A stretch of DNA of 64,000 bases from Bradyrhizobium erythrophlei (GCA_900129675.1 FSRD01000001.1:5817501-5881500); one strand, 5' to 3'. Numbered from the stretch's first letter, positions 1-9,024 are shown. Notes: generated from the sequence alone by a model not told the origin. Program-made: numbers and translations.

Positions 1-215
1 GGAATTGCCTCCGGCGAGTCGCCCATCGACGGACCGCGCGTCGTGACCAGATGGTGACCGCTGGCACGCTCGAAAGCCGGGCCGAGCTCCGAATAGGCCC
101 CGTGAAAGCCGGCCGAGATCATCACGTGCACATCGGCGGCAGAGGCTGCCCCGACCGTCGACAGGGCGGCCGCACCGATCAGGGCCAGCAAACGATAAAA
201 CGAGCTCGGTTTCAT
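1..215 (-). CDS. Periplasmic ABC substrate-binding protein, N-terminal part (runs off window)
   Basis: The reading frame starts at an ATG (215-213) preceded by a strong GGAGG-type ribosome site and stays open to the window edge, so only about 71 residues are seen. The N-terminus is a clear Sec signal peptide (MKPSSFYRLLALIGAAALST... ending ASAAD). The mature start, ADVHVMISAGFHGAYSELG, resembles molybdate/ModA-type and other type 2 binding proteins, which often begin with a strand followed by an S/A-G-F-like loop. By inference it is a periplasmic binding protein of the ModA-like group. The ligand cannot be told, and the C-terminal two thirds lie outside the window. Confidence 0.7.
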   Translation of the reverse strand, partial: MKPSSFYRLLALIGAAALSTVGAASAADVHVMISAGFHGAYSELGPAFERASGHHLVTTRGPSMGDSPEAI

Positions 216-354
216 TCGGCTCCTCCCGCCACGGTCACGCGCAGGCGTGGTCGAATCCAGCGCCGCAATTGTGTTGAAGAGAGGTAGCCGAACGCGGCAA
301 CTCGCGCCACAGTCATTGCTAGGCGCGACCTGCCCGCCGCAGCAAAGTGGCGTC

Positions 355-657
355 ATGATCGAGACCGTTGAAGCTCACAACAGTGGCTACCGTTTCATGC
401 CGGGCGTCAGCCAGTATTCCTGCGGCATCGCAGCACTTGCCGGCTTTACCATCGAGCGGGTGCGCTTCGCCGATCCGGTGCCGCTGAAGGCGGGTTTTGA
501 GCGGATCGCGAAAATCCTCAAAGCGGCCGGGCGTCCGCTGACCGCCTTTGGTGCCTGCGAGTTGCGCTCGCCGGCGCCGTTCACGTCGAGCGGGTGGTCT
601 AGCACTTGCGTTCGGTGCAAGGCGGACATTTGGCAATTTGCCTGCTTGTTCAGCTGA
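355..657 (+). pseudogene. Truncated conserved hypothetical protein (5' part only)
   Basis: From an ATG at 355 the frame reads a coherent, conserved-looking stretch to about residue 80 (ending near LRSPAPFT), then turns into low-quality sequence and stops at 655-657. I recognise the first part as the start of a longer RidA-like/unknown protein common in Bradyrhizobium; that recognition is from memory. The abrupt change of character at about position 595 suggests that the 3' half was lost. No function is assigned. It sits between a binding-protein gene pointing left and the lysR gene, in a stretch that looks rearranged. Confidence 0.4.
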
Positions 658-680
658 TCTTTGTTGGATTGCTGGAGGAT

Positions 681-1595
681 TTATGTAGCACGGATGTCGT
701 TGGCGACACGGTCGATAACTTCCCGCAGCCACGCATGCGCAGGCTGGTTGTCTAGCCGTCGCAGCCAAATCGTGGCGGCTTCGATCGGTTTGGGCGGGCG
801 CGACAGTCGATGGAAAGCAAGCTTGTGAGATTTTACCAAGCTTTTGGCGACGTTGAGCGGAAGCACCGATACCAGGTCCGATGTCGCCAGTATCTGCGCC
901 GCTGACAGGAACGGCGCGCGCATGGCTGGCTTTACGGCAGGTTTTGGTTTTCCGAAGCTCGCGTCAACAAGATCGGGTCCAAATTGAGCGGACGAGATTT
1001 CCAATTGGGGGAGAGTTGCCAGCTTCTCCGTCGAGAATTCCTGTGCTTTCGCGCTCGGATGATCCTTGCGATGCACCACGACGAATTGATCCTGCAGCAG
1101 CCGCCGCCGGGAGAAGCGCTCGCCTGGTGCGGCTGTCGGACCCATCGCCAGATGCAGTTCGCTTCGATCGAGCTGATCGAAAACGTCCAACGTGCCACTG
1201 GGCCGGAAATCCAGCCTCACTCCAGGAGCAATCCTGGCGACATGTGCCGCGATCGGCGCCACCAGAACGATGGCCGCATAATTATCGACAGCAATGCGGA
1301 ATGTTGCCGTCGCCTTTGACGCATCGAACTGCACCGGTTCCAGCGATTGTTGCAATCCGTCGAGGGCAACCCGGATCGGCGTGGCGAGCTCCTCGGCCCG
1401 CGGGGTCGGCGCCATTCCGTTCGGGCTCCGGACGAACAATTCGTCCTTCAACATGTGACGCAGTCGGGTGAGTGCATGGCTCATCGCGGGCTGACTGAGC
1501 CCCAGTCGCTGCCCCGCCCGGGTCACCGATCGGTCCCGCATGATGGCGTCGAACACCACCAGCAGATTCAGATCGATCGCGGCCAGCTTGGGCAT
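681..1595 (-). CDS. LysR-family transcriptional regulator
   Basis: A 304-residue protein from the ATG at 1595; a TTG at 1628 would add 11 poorly conserved residues. The N-terminal winged helix-turn-helix is typical of LysR proteins (LNLLVVFDAIMRDRSVTRA, then LGLSQPAMSHALTRLR, residues about 8-60). The remainder is the periplasmic-binding-protein-like effector domain, with the usual dimer-forming linker helix. The sequence resembles the NodD/LeuO side of the family. It is transcribed divergently from the RND efflux operon starting at 1820, and the 224-bp space between them holds two inverted repeats. By analogy with other divergent LysR/efflux pairs it probably controls that operon in response to a small-molecule inducer, which is unknown. 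Confidence 0.9.
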   Translation of the reverse strand: MPKLAAIDLNLLVVFDAIMRDRSVTRAGQRLGLSQPAMSHALTRLRHMLKDELFVRSPNGMAPTPRAEELATPIRVALDGLQQSLEPVQFDASKATATFRIAVDNYAAIVLVAPIAAHVARIAPGVRLDFRPSGTLDVFDQLDRSELHLAMGPTAAPGERFSRRRLLQDQFVVVHRKDHPSAKAQEFSTEKLATLPQLEISSAQFGPDLVDASFGKPKPAVKPAMRAPFLSAAQILATSDLVSVLPLNVAKSLVKSHKLAFHRLSRPPKPIEAATIWLRRLDNQPAHAWLREVIDRVANDIRAT

Positions 1596-1659
1596 CGTCT
1601 TGGTCAAGCGACTGGAACTCCTCCACAATTCAAAACACGCATGTGATGATGAAGAGAAT

Positions 1660-1706
1660 GCATTTTACGAATGCGAAACTCAACCCTAGATTCCGACTTG
1701 TCGAAT
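1660..1706. promoter_or_regulatory. Candidate LysR operator in the lysR/RND intergenic space
   Basis: Two short imperfect palindromes lie between the divergent genes: GCATTTTACGAATGC at 1660-1674 (arms GCATT/AATGC, spacing close to the T-N11-A rule) and ATTCCGACTTGTCGAAT at 1690-1706. LysR proteins usually bind two such sites near their own start, one for repression and one for activation. The position fits, but binding is inferred from symmetry only. Confidence 0.4.
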
Positions 1707-1819
1707 GGAAGATCGCACCTCGCGAGGCCGCGAGAGGGGCAGGTGTGTTGCGGGCGCTAAGGCGGTCCTAAGAATCGGCGGCTACCGCGACAACGCATCG
1801 TCTCACCAGGGAGAACGTT

Positions 1820-4800
1820 ATGATCGGAATCGTTCGGCTCGCCCTGCGGCGGCCGTATACGTTCATCGTCATGGCGGTGCTGATCCTGATCTTCGGCACG
1901 GCGTCGGCGCTGCGCACGCCGACCGACATCTTCCCCAACATCAACATCCCCGTCATCAGCGTGGTGTTCAGCTACACGGGTCTGCCGGCCGACGATATGG
2001 CCGGCCGCATCGTCACATTCTACGAGCGGTCGCTGCCCAACAGCGTCAACGACATCGAGCATATCGAATCCCAGTCGATCGTGAACTACGGGATCATCAA
2101 GATCTTCTTTCAGCCGACCGTGAACATCAATGCCGCGCTGGCGCAGGTCAACGGCATGTCGCAGACCGTGCTGAAGCAGATGCCGCCGGGCATCACCCCG
2201 CCGCTGATCCTGAGCTTCAATGCCTCGAGCGTCCCGATTCTGCAGCTCGCGCTCTCGAGCGACCAGATGTCCGAAACCCAGATTTTCGACTCGGCGCTGA
2301 ATTTCATCCGCCCGGCGCTGGCTCCGGTTCCCGGTGCCGCGCTGCCGCTCCCGTTCGGCGGCAAGGTGCGCCAGGTCCAGGCCGACCTCAACCAGCAGGC
2401 GCTGCATCAATACGGCGTGTCGGCGAACGACGTGATCAACGCGCTTTCGCTGCAGAATTTGATTACGCCGGTTGGAACACAGAAAATCGGCTCATACGAA
2501 TACACCGTCAACCTCAACGACTCGCCAAAGGCGGTCGAAGCCTTCAACGACCTCCCGATCAAGACCGTCAACGGCACCGTCATCTATATGCGTGACGTGG
2601 CCTATGTGCATGACGGCAGTCCGCCGCAGACCAACGCCGTTCACGTCAACGGCGCCAGCGCGGTGCTGCTGACCATCATGAAGGCCGGCACAAGTTCAAC
2701 GCTCGACATCATCAATGGCGTCAAGAACCTGCTGCCCTCGGTGTCCAAGACGCTTCCCAGCAGCCTGAAGCTGACGGCGGTCGGCGATCAATCGGTTTTC
2801 GTGACCGACGCAGTATCCAGCGTCGTCAGGGAAGGCGTGATCGCGGCGGTGCTGACGGGGGCGATGATCCTGCTGTTCCTCGGTAGCTGGCGCTCGACGC
2901 TCATCATCACGCTCTCGATTCCGCTGGCGATCCTGGCCGCGCTGACCGGCCTTTCGCTGCTGGGCGAGACCATCAACGTCATGACGCTCGGCGGTCTGGC
3001 GCTCGCGGTCGGTATCCTGGTCGACGACGCCACCGTCACCATCGAAAACATCAACTGGCATCTCGAGCAGGGCAAGGAGATCGAACCCGCGATTCTCGAT
3101 GGCGCGCACCAGATCGTGGTGCCGGCGACCGTGTCGCTGCTCTGCATTTGCATCGCCTTCGTGCCGATGTTCGGGCTTGGCGGCGTCGCCGGTTACCTGT
3201 TCCGGCCGCTTGCCGAGGCGGTGATGCTGGCACTTGCCGCTTCCTATGTGCTGTCGCGCACGCTGGTGCCGACGCTAGCAAACTATCTCCTGCGCAATCA
3301 ACAAGTCCACGGCTCGACTGACGAGGCTGGTCACGCCAAGCCCAGCCGCAATCCGCTGGCCCGCTTCCAGCGCGGCTTCGAACATGTGTTCGAAAACATC
3401 CGCAACGGTTATCAGGGCCTGCTGCAGTTGTGTCTGCGGAACCGGGTCAAGGTGATCGCCGGTTTCCTGGTCTTCAGCGTAATGTCGTTCGGCCTTGCGC
3501 CCTATCTCGGCCAGGACTTTTTCCCGGCTGTGGATGGCGGCCAGATAAAACTTCATATCCGGGCGCCGACGGGAACGCGGATCGAGGCGACGACAAGCCT
3601 CACCGACCGGATCGGGGCCGCGATCCACGGCATCATTCCGGCGGGAGAGCTCGACGGCATCGTGAGCAATATCGGGCTCACGGTGTCTGGCATCAACATG
3701 GCCTACAACAACTCCGGCACCATCGGCGTCGGCGACGCGGACATCCTGATCAGCCTCAAGCCCAATCACGCGCCGACCGACGACTACATCAAGACGATGC
3801 GCGAGAAACTGCCGCAGCAGTTTCCGGGTACGAGCTTTGCCTTCCTGCCGGCCGATATCGTCAGCCAGGTGCTGAATTTTGGTGTCCCGGCGCCCATCGA
3901 CCTCCAGGTCGCCGGCAGGGATCTCGTGGCAAATCGCAAATATGCCAATGCACTGCTGACGAAGGTCAAAGCGATCCCGGGCATCGCCGATGCGCGCATC
4001 CAGCAGGCGTTTCAGCAGCCGACCCTCGACGTCAATGTCGACCGTTCGCTGACCTCGCTTGCCGGCCTTACCGAAAAGGACGTCGCCACCGCCATGCTGA
4101 CGACGCTGTCGGGAAGCTCGCAGTCGGCCCCGACCTACTGGCTGAACCCGGCCAACGGCGTTTCCTACGCGGTCTCGGTCCAGACGCCGCAGCGCGATAT
4201 CAACACCATGACCGGCCTGCAAAACATCCCGGTGACGTCCGCCACCGCCGCCAACACCCAGCTCCTTGGCGGCCTGGCGCAAGTCCAACGCACCAACAGC
4301 AACGCCGTCGTGTCGCACTACAACGTTCAGCCGGTGATCGACATCTTTGCGACCCCGCAGGGACGCGATCTCGGTGCGCTCGCGTCCGACATTCAAAAGG
4401 CGATCCACGCCACGGCAAAGGATCTGCCCCAGGGCGCGAGCGTCGCGCTGCGGGGCCAGGTGAGCACGATGACGAGCGCCTATCAGCAGCTGTTCGTCGG
4501 TCTCGCGGCAGCGATCGTGCTGATCTATTTGCTGATCGTCATCAACTTTCAGTCCTGGGTCGATCCCTTCGTCATCGTGATGGCGCTGCCGACTGCATTG
4601 GCTGGCATCGTCTGGATTCTGTTCGGGACCGGAACGACGCTTTCGGTTCCCGCGCTCACCGGCGCGATCATGTGCATGGGGGTGGCGACCGCCAACAGCA
4701 TTCTGGTGATCAGCTTTGCCCGCGATCGGATGGCGGCGGGCGCGAACGCCATGGCGGCGGCATTCGAGGCGGGCGGCTCGCGGTTTCGTCCGGTCCTGAT

Positions 4801-5005
4801 GACGGCGCTCGCGATGGTCATCGGCATGCTGCCGATGGCGATCGAGCCCGGGCAGAACCAGCCACTGGGGCGCGCCGTGATCGGCGGACTGATCTTTGCC
4901 ACCTGCGCCACGCTGTTCCTGGTGCCCACAATCTTCAGCCTGGTGCACGGCCGGAAGTCTCACGCCGCAAATCAGGCGAACGCTGCAACCTCATCATCGC
5001 ATTAA
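1820..5005 (+). CDS. RND efflux transporter, inner-membrane permease subunit (HAE1/AcrB type)
   Basis: A 1061-residue protein, the normal length for the resistance-nodulation-division family. The ATG at 1820 follows a good site (agggagaac). The N-terminal transmembrane helix (about residues 10-30) leads into the first large periplasmic porter/docking region. A block of helices with GGLALAVGILVDDATVTIENI (about 390-410) carries the paired aspartates used for proton transfer. The second periplasmic region and the last helices (VMALPTALAGIVW..., about 910-1040) complete the duplicated layout. The protein would sit in the inner membrane as a trimer and drive drug/proton antiport. It is the first gene of the operon; the adaptor follows after 14 bp. 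No outer-membrane channel gene is nearby, so a TolC-like partner elsewhere is assumed. Confidence 0.95.
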   Translation: MIGIVRLALRRPYTFIVMAVLILIFGTASALRTPTDIFPNINIPVISVVFSYTGLPADDMAGRIVTFYERSLPNSVNDIEHIESQSIVNYGIIKIFFQPTVNINAALAQVNGMSQTVLKQMPPGITPPLILSFNASSVPILQLALSSDQMSETQIFDSALNFIRPALAPVPGAALPLPFGGKVRQVQADLNQQALHQYGVSANDVINALSLQNLITPVGTQKIGSYEYTVNLNDSPKAVEAFNDLPIKTVNGTVIYMRDVAYVHDGSPPQTNAVHVNGASAVLLTIMKAGTSSTLDIINGVKNLLPSVSKTLPSSLKLTAVGDQSVFVTDAVSSVVREGVIAAVLTGAMILLFLGSWRSTLIITLSIPLAILAALTGLSLLGETINVMTLGGLALAVGILVDDATVTIENINWHLEQGKEIEPAILDGAHQIVVPATVSLLCICIAFVPMFGLGGVAGYLFRPLAEAVMLALAASYVLSRTLVPTLANYLLRNQQVHGSTDEAGHAKPSRNPLARFQRGFEHVFENIRNGYQGLLQLCLRNRVKVIAGFLVFSVMSFGLAPYLGQDFFPAVDGGQIKLHIRAPTGTRIEATTSLTDRIGAAIHGIIPAGELDGIVSNIGLTVSGINMAYNNSGTIGVGDADILISLKPNHAPTDDYIKTMREKLPQQFPGTSFAFLPADIVSQVLNFGVPAPIDLQVAGRDLVANRKYANALLTKVKAIPGIADARIQQAFQQPTLDVNVDRSLTSLAGLTEKDVATAMLTTLSGSSQSAPTYWLNPANGVSYAVSVQTPQRDINTMTGLQNIPVTSATAANTQLLGGLAQVQRTNSNAVVSHYNVQPVIDIFATPQGRDLGALASDIQKAIHATAKDLPQGASVALRGQVSTMTSAYQQLFVGLAAAIVLIYLLIVINFQSWVDPFVIVMALPTALAGIVWILFGTGTTLSVPALTGAIMCMGVATANSILVISFARDRMAAGANAMAAAFEAGGSRFRPVLMTALAMVIGMLPMAIEPGQNQPLGRAVIGGLIFATCATLFLVPTIFSLVHGRKSHAANQANAATSSSH

Positions 5006-5019
5006 GCGGAGAACAAGAA

Positions 5020-6216
5020 ATGTCCTCGGAAGACGTCAAAGCCCCAAGTCGGCGCGGCCTCCAGACGGCCGCCACGGCAGCGGTTCTCCTTGCCGGCGTC
5101 GTGGTCGGCTACGGCTTCGTCAACCGTGCGCAGAGCAAGCAGGAAGTGGTCAACTGGACCAACGCGCAGAGTATCCCGACCGTTGCCCTTGCCCAACCGA
5201 TCCCCGGCAGCGCGCAACAGACGCTGACACTGCCCGGCAATATCCAGCCCTTCAACCGGGCGGCGATCTTCGCGCGGGTGAACGGCTATGTGAAGAGCTG
5301 GGATCACGACATCGGAACGGCGGTAAAGGCCGGGCAGGTGCTGGCCACCATCGACGCTCCGGATCTCGATCAGCAGCTCAGTCAGGCCAAAGCGACATTG
5401 GCGAGCGTCAGGGCCAATCATCAAATTGCCTCGCTCACCGCCAACCGGAACAACATCCTGCTGCAAAAGCAGATCGTGGCCCAGCAGCTCGCGGACCAGA
5501 CCACCGCCGATGAGAAGGCGAAGGAAGCCGTCGTCGACGCCAACCAGGCCAACGTCCGGCAGCTCGAGGCGATGCAGTCGTTCAAGACGCTTTCCGCGCC
5601 ATTTGATGGCGTCGTGACCGCCCGAAATGTCGAACTCGGAATGCTGATCAATTCGGGAGGAGGTTCCGGTCAGGCGCTGTTCGAGGTGTCGGACCTGCAT
5701 CGCGTTCGCATTTACGTGCAGGTGCCGCAATCGTTTTCCGCCGGGTTGACCGTGGGAATGAAGGCGACATTCGAAATGCCGCAGTATCCGGGCGCGCAAT
5801 TCGACGCGACACTCTCTCATATTTCCAAGGCCATAAATCCCAGTTCGCACAGCATGCAGGTCGAGCTTCAGGCCGACAATGCAGCCGGAAAATTCTTCGG
5901 CGGCAGTTACTGCAATGTGCATTTCGAAATTCCGACGGACGCGAATTTGATAACAATTCCATCTACGGCGCTTGTGACCGGGAATCAGGGCACACAGGTC
6001 GCAACCCTCGACAGCAACAATAAGGTCGTCCTCAGGAGTGTGCAGTTGGGCCGCGATCTCGGTGACAGTGTGGAGGTCACTGCGGGCCTGTCCCGGTCCG
6101 ATCGGATCGTCAACAATCCTCCGGAAACATTAACGGCAGGAGATACGGTTCGCGTGGCCGCTGCAGCGCCGCAGGCCGGCGTAGCCGCATCGTCTTCGAC
6201 AACGGTAAGGCAATAA
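5020..6216 (+). CDS. RND efflux periplasmic adaptor (membrane fusion protein)
   Basis: A 398-residue protein. The start is the ATG at 5020, with ribosome site GGAGAAC, 14 bp after the permease stop. The reading frame is open much further upstream inside the permease gene, but that part is out-of-frame noise. An N-terminal membrane anchor (about residues 17-37) is followed by the barrel/lipoyl half (LPGNIQPFNRAAIFARVNGY, then GTAVKAGQVLATIDAPDL), a coiled-coil hairpin rich in A/Q/K (about 110-190), the second lipoyl half (TLSAPFDGVVTARNVELG), and a beta-barrel plus membrane-proximal domain. It would link the upstream RND trimer to an outer-membrane channel. Length and domain order are normal for the HlyD_D23/AcrA group. 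Confidence 0.93.
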   Translation: MSSEDVKAPSRRGLQTAATAAVLLAGVVVGYGFVNRAQSKQEVVNWTNAQSIPTVALAQPIPGSAQQTLTLPGNIQPFNRAAIFARVNGYVKSWDHDIGTAVKAGQVLATIDAPDLDQQLSQAKATLASVRANHQIASLTANRNNILLQKQIVAQQLADQTTADEKAKEAVVDANQANVRQLEAMQSFKTLSAPFDGVVTARNVELGMLINSGGGSGQALFEVSDLHRVRIYVQVPQSFSAGLTVGMKATFEMPQYPGAQFDATLSHISKAINPSSHSMQVELQADNAAGKFFGGSYCNVHFEIPTDANLITIPSTALVTGNQGTQVATLDSNNKVVLRSVQLGRDLGDSVEVTAGLSRSDRIVNNPPETLTAGDTVRVAAAAPQAGVAASSSTTVRQ

Positions 6217-6228
6217 GAGGCGCGTTCC

Positions 6229-7380
6229 ATGCGGCTTTGTGCAGATCCTCTTCCCGCAGCACGCGACGTCAGGCTTGACCTGCTTCGCGGCTTGGCGAAT
6301 TGGGCGATCTTTCTGGATCACATCCCGCACGAGGTACTGAGCTGGACCACAATCAAGCATTATGGATTCAGCGACGCCGCCGATCAGTTCGTGTTCATAT
6401 CGGGTTACACGGCCGCCTTGGTGTCTGGACGGCTGATGATCGAGCGCGGCTACGTGGCGGCCGCGTCGAGGCTGGCAAGGCGCGCCTTCACCCTGTATGC
6501 CGCTCACATCACCGTGGGCATGATCTATATCGCCGTTATTGCATGCGTCTCACGGCAGTTTCACGATCCGGATGACCTGAATCAGTTCAACGTCGCCGTT
6601 TTCCTGAACACGCCGTTCCCAGAGTTTGTCCAGGCTCTGGCCTTGAGATATCGACCTGTCAATTTGGACGTGCTTCCTCTCTATATTCTGTTGTTGGCAG
6701 CGTTCGCTCCGGCATTGTGGCTGATGGTTCGCAGGCCGAATTTGACATTGGCCGGCTCGATCGCCGTGTATCTTGCCGGAAGGCATTTGGGCTGGAATCT
6801 TGCAGCGGTCCCGTCGGGCGTTTGGTATTTCAATCCCTTTGCCTGGCAGCTGCTGTTTTTTCTGGGCGCATGGACGGCGCTTGGCGGCGCGCGAGCCCTT
6901 CGGCCGATCAGTCAAACAAGAACCGTGTTCTGGCTGGCAATCGCCACCCTTGTCTTCTCTTCCGTCGTGACGATGGCAATTCGGACACCGGATCTCGGTG
7001 GTCTTGTCCCGCATTGGATCCTGCAGCCATTCGATCCCAACGATAAGACCAATCTCGCGCCCTACCGTATCGCTCACTTCATTGCTCTCGCTGTCGTCGT
7101 CACGCGCTTCCTGCCGGTGGATTCGCCCATTCTGCAATGGCGCTCGCTGGCGCCGCTGATCAAATGTGGCCGGAACTCGCTTCGGGTCTTTTGCACCGGC
7201 ATCGTGCTGTCGTTTTGCGCCCATGCCGCGATCGAACTAAGCTTGAACTCCCTGTGGGTTCAGATTCTCGTCGGTGCGACAGGAATAGTGCTCATGACTG
7301 CGATCGCATATTGCTGGACGTGGCCGAAACGGCGGAATCGCATGCTTCCTTCGCATGCGCGACCCGGAGGCATCGCGTGA
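6229..7380 (+). CDS. OpgC-like multi-pass membrane protein
   Basis: A 383-residue integral membrane protein with about ten hydrophobic segments. It starts 12 bp after the adaptor stop. The opening RDVRLDLLRGLANWAIFLDHIP matches the OpgC/acyltransferase-3-like signature (R-x-D-x-x-R-G followed by a membrane helix and D-H), and FVFISGYTAAL is also typical. In enteric bacteria OpgC succinylates periplasmic glucans. Whether this copy modifies glucans, another polymer or a lipid is not visible. Its place between an efflux adaptor gene and a COG4280-type membrane protein is unusual and suggests an envelope-stress or export role. It shares a GTGA overlap with the next gene, so translation is probably coupled. 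Confidence 0.8.
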   Translation: MRLCADPLPAARDVRLDLLRGLANWAIFLDHIPHEVLSWTTIKHYGFSDAADQFVFISGYTAALVSGRLMIERGYVAAASRLARRAFTLYAAHITVGMIYIAVIACVSRQFHDPDDLNQFNVAVFLNTPFPEFVQALALRYRPVNLDVLPLYILLLAAFAPALWLMVRRPNLTLAGSIAVYLAGRHLGWNLAAVPSGVWYFNPFAWQLLFFLGAWTALGGARALRPISQTRTVFWLAIATLVFSSVVTMAIRTPDLGGLVPHWILQPFDPNDKTNLAPYRIAHFIALAVVVTRFLPVDSPILQWRSLAPLIKCGRNSLRVFCTGIVLSFCAHAAIELSLNSLWVQILVGATGIVLMTAIAYCWTWPKRRNRMLPSHARPGGIA

Positions 7381-8129
7381 CAAGTAATTTGGCGCTCGTT
7401 TGGCCGGCGGTGACGGCCGCGTTCCTGGCCTCTCTGGTCGAAGCGGTCGAAGCTCTGACGATCGTGTTGGCGGTCGCCATCGTTCGCGGCTGGCGGCCAG
7501 CCGGGCTTGGAGCGTTTGCCGGCCTTGCGGTGCTGGCGCTCATCGTCATTGCGCTCGGACCCCTGCTCAATCTTGTGCCGCTGCGCCTGCTGCAGCTCTT
7601 CATTGGCATTCTGCTTCTGCTGTTCGGCATGCGGTGGCTGCGAAAGGCGATTTTGCGCGCAGCCGGCGTCATCCCGCTCCATGATGAAGCCGCTGCATTC
7701 GCAACCGAGACGGCAGAACTGCGCGAGCAGGCGCGCCGCAACGAGGCGCGGCTCGATTGGATCGGGGCACTCACGACCTTCAAGGCGGTCCTTCTCGAAG
7801 GGCTTGAAGTCGTTTTTATCGTGATTGCGCTCGGCGCCGGTCGAGGAATGCTCGTTCCCGCAAGCGTCGGCGCCGTGGCCGCATGTCTGGCGGTTGCAGC
7901 CGTCGGCTTGATCGTGCATCGGCCGTTGGCGCGGGTTCCGGAAAACACGCTCAAATTCGCTGTCGGCATCATGCTGTCGGCGTTTGGCGTGTTCTGGACC
8001 GGCGAAGGTCTCGGCGTGGCCTGGCCGGGCGCGGATTTCGCGATCGTCATATTCGCGGCGATATTTTTGGCTGTCAGCGTCGCGGCCGTTGCACTGGCGC
8101 GCCGCCCCAAGGCGGAGGCTCTGTTATGA
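7377..8129 (+). CDS. Predicted multi-pass membrane protein, COG4280/FTR1-like
   Basis: A 250-residue protein. The start is the GTG at 7377, which overlaps the stop of the OpgC-like gene and has an excellent ribosome site (cccggagg). It has about seven transmembrane segments. The motif ASLVEAVEALTIVLAVAIVRGW near the N-terminus, and FKAVLLEGLEVVFIVIALGAG in the middle, are two copies of an E-containing helix. This resembles the R/K-E-x-x-E helices of FTR1 iron permeases but without their REGLE form. It has no experimentally defined function that I know of. The gene is joined to its neighbours by 4-bp overlaps on both sides. Confidence 0.75.
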   Translation: MTSNLALVWPAVTAAFLASLVEAVEALTIVLAVAIVRGWRPAGLGAFAGLAVLALIVIALGPLLNLVPLRLLQLFIGILLLLFGMRWLRKAILRAAGVIPLHDEAAAFATETAELREQARRNEARLDWIGALTTFKAVLLEGLEVVFIVIALGAGRGMLVPASVGAVAACLAVAAVGLIVHRPLARVPENTLKFAVGIMLSAFGVFWTGEGLGVAWPGADFAIVIFAAIFLAVSVAAVALARRPKAEALL

Positions 8130-8332
8130 CGGTCCTGACCAACGCGTTGCGCGAGCTGGCCGGACTGTTCGTCGACGACGGCGCGCTGGCGCTCGTGATC
8201 ATAGCCGTCGTCGTCCTCGCCGGCATGGTGGCAACGCTGATGCCGGACGCTTCGTTGGCGGCGGGCGCCATCCTGTTGTTTGGTTGTCTCGCCGCACTGG
8301 TTTCGAGTGTTGCACGTACCGGTAGACGCTAA
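8126..8332 (+). CDS. Small membrane protein at operon end
   Basis: A 68-residue protein whose ATG overlaps the stop of the preceding gene (ATGA). It contains one long or two short hydrophobic segments (ALALVIIAVVVLAGMVATLM and LAAGAILLFGCLAALVSSV) and a basic C-terminus. The function is unknown; its tight coupling suggests a small subunit of the COG4280-like protein. A 44-bp stretch of its 3' end (8252-8295) occurs again, exactly, at 9499-9542. Confidence 0.65.
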   Translation: MTVLTNALRELAGLFVDDGALALVIIAVVVLAGMVATLMPDASLAAGAILLFGCLAALVSSVARTGRR

Positions 8333-8456
8333 TCGCTCGCGCCGCGCGCATTCGCGAAATTGGCGGCGCTGCTATTCGGTCCCAGGTCGCATCAGCCAGC
8401 GCGCATTGGCCTGATCTTAACGATCGAACGGCACTCAAACTCAGCTAAAAAACGCG

Positions 8457-8657
8457 TTACGTTAAGAACAACAATTGCCCGTCTGGGCGGCACGGCACTG
8501 AGCCGTAGGAACAGAACACGCAGCGATTGCCACGCTTCGGCTTTAGGCGCGCCGCGCAATTCTTACAGCCGTAGAAAACTGGCGGGCATCGATTGGCATC
8601 GCTTCGGTTGCCTGATGAGCGCAGTTCGGACAGGTGAGCGTCGATTTCCAACTGCAT
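8457..8657 (-). pseudogene. Frameshifted GDCCVxC-type zinc-ribbon protein
   Basis: The straight frame ends with CKNCAARLKP...NRCVFCSYGSVPC, which closely matches the C-terminal half of short zinc-ribbon proteins whose hallmark is GDCCVFCSYG (known to me from proteins annotated near mercury-resistance genes). The first half of such proteins (TLTCPNCAHQATEAMPIDA) is present but in another frame, between about 8585 and 8640. Two compensating frameshifts therefore separate the CxxC half from the C-terminal half, and the hallmark itself has become GNRCVFCSYG. I call it a decayed copy. Confidence 0.55.
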
Positions 8658-8736
8658 CAGCGCTCGCTCGTAAAATCCTGAACAGTGGTCGGCGGAATCT
8701 GAATTCCCTCAAACCGCGGTCGTCGGGGAGCGCACG

Positions 8737-9024
8737 TCAATCGCAAACCTGGACTCGGCGGAATACCCATCCGTACCCGTCCCAGTAGCGCTCGCGAACG
8801 AAGCGGCATACCGGCTCTTCGACGTATACCGGCGCGGGCGCATAATATACCGGCGGTGGCGGAGGAGCAGGACGTGCCAGGGCGCTGCCGAGCAACGCCC
8901 CGCCGATAAGTCCACCCACCACGCCAGCCGCAATTTGACCATTCTCCGCTCTTGCATGCGCTGGCAGCAAAAACGGACCTGCGGCCAATGCCAAAGCCGC
9001 TACAGCTGAAGCGATTTTGCCCAT
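8737..9024 (-). CDS. Small exported glycine-zipper protein
   Basis: A 95-residue protein from the ATG at 9024 with ribosome site GGAGAGAAC; ten more codons upstream are open but lack a site. A Sec signal peptide (MGKIASAVAALALAAGPFLL... ending AHARA) is followed by a short glycine-zipper segment (AAGVVGGLIGGALLGSALA), then a proline/tyrosine-rich linker and a C-terminal pair of cysteines (EEPVCRFVRERY, RRVQVCD) that could form a disulfide. Proteins of this kind are common in Rhizobiales and are presumed periplasmic or envelope-associated. The function is unknown. Confidence 0.75.
   Translation of the reverse strand: MGKIASAVAALALAAGPFLLPAHARAENGQIAAGVVGGLIGGALLGSALARPAPPPPPVYYAPAPVYVEEPVCRFVRERYWDGYGWVFRRVQVCD

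Noticed and set aside
3275..4963. A 562-codon open frame on the minus strand inside the RND gene
   Set aside because: It is antisense to a well-supported RND permease and consists of Arg/His/Asp-rich low-complexity sequence, as expected for the complement of high-GC coding DNA.
3430..5019. A plus-strand frame continuous with the adaptor gene that would add about 530 N-terminal residues
   Set aside because: It overlaps the RND gene in another frame and is not protein-like; the adaptor has its own ATG, ribosome site and membrane anchor at 5020.
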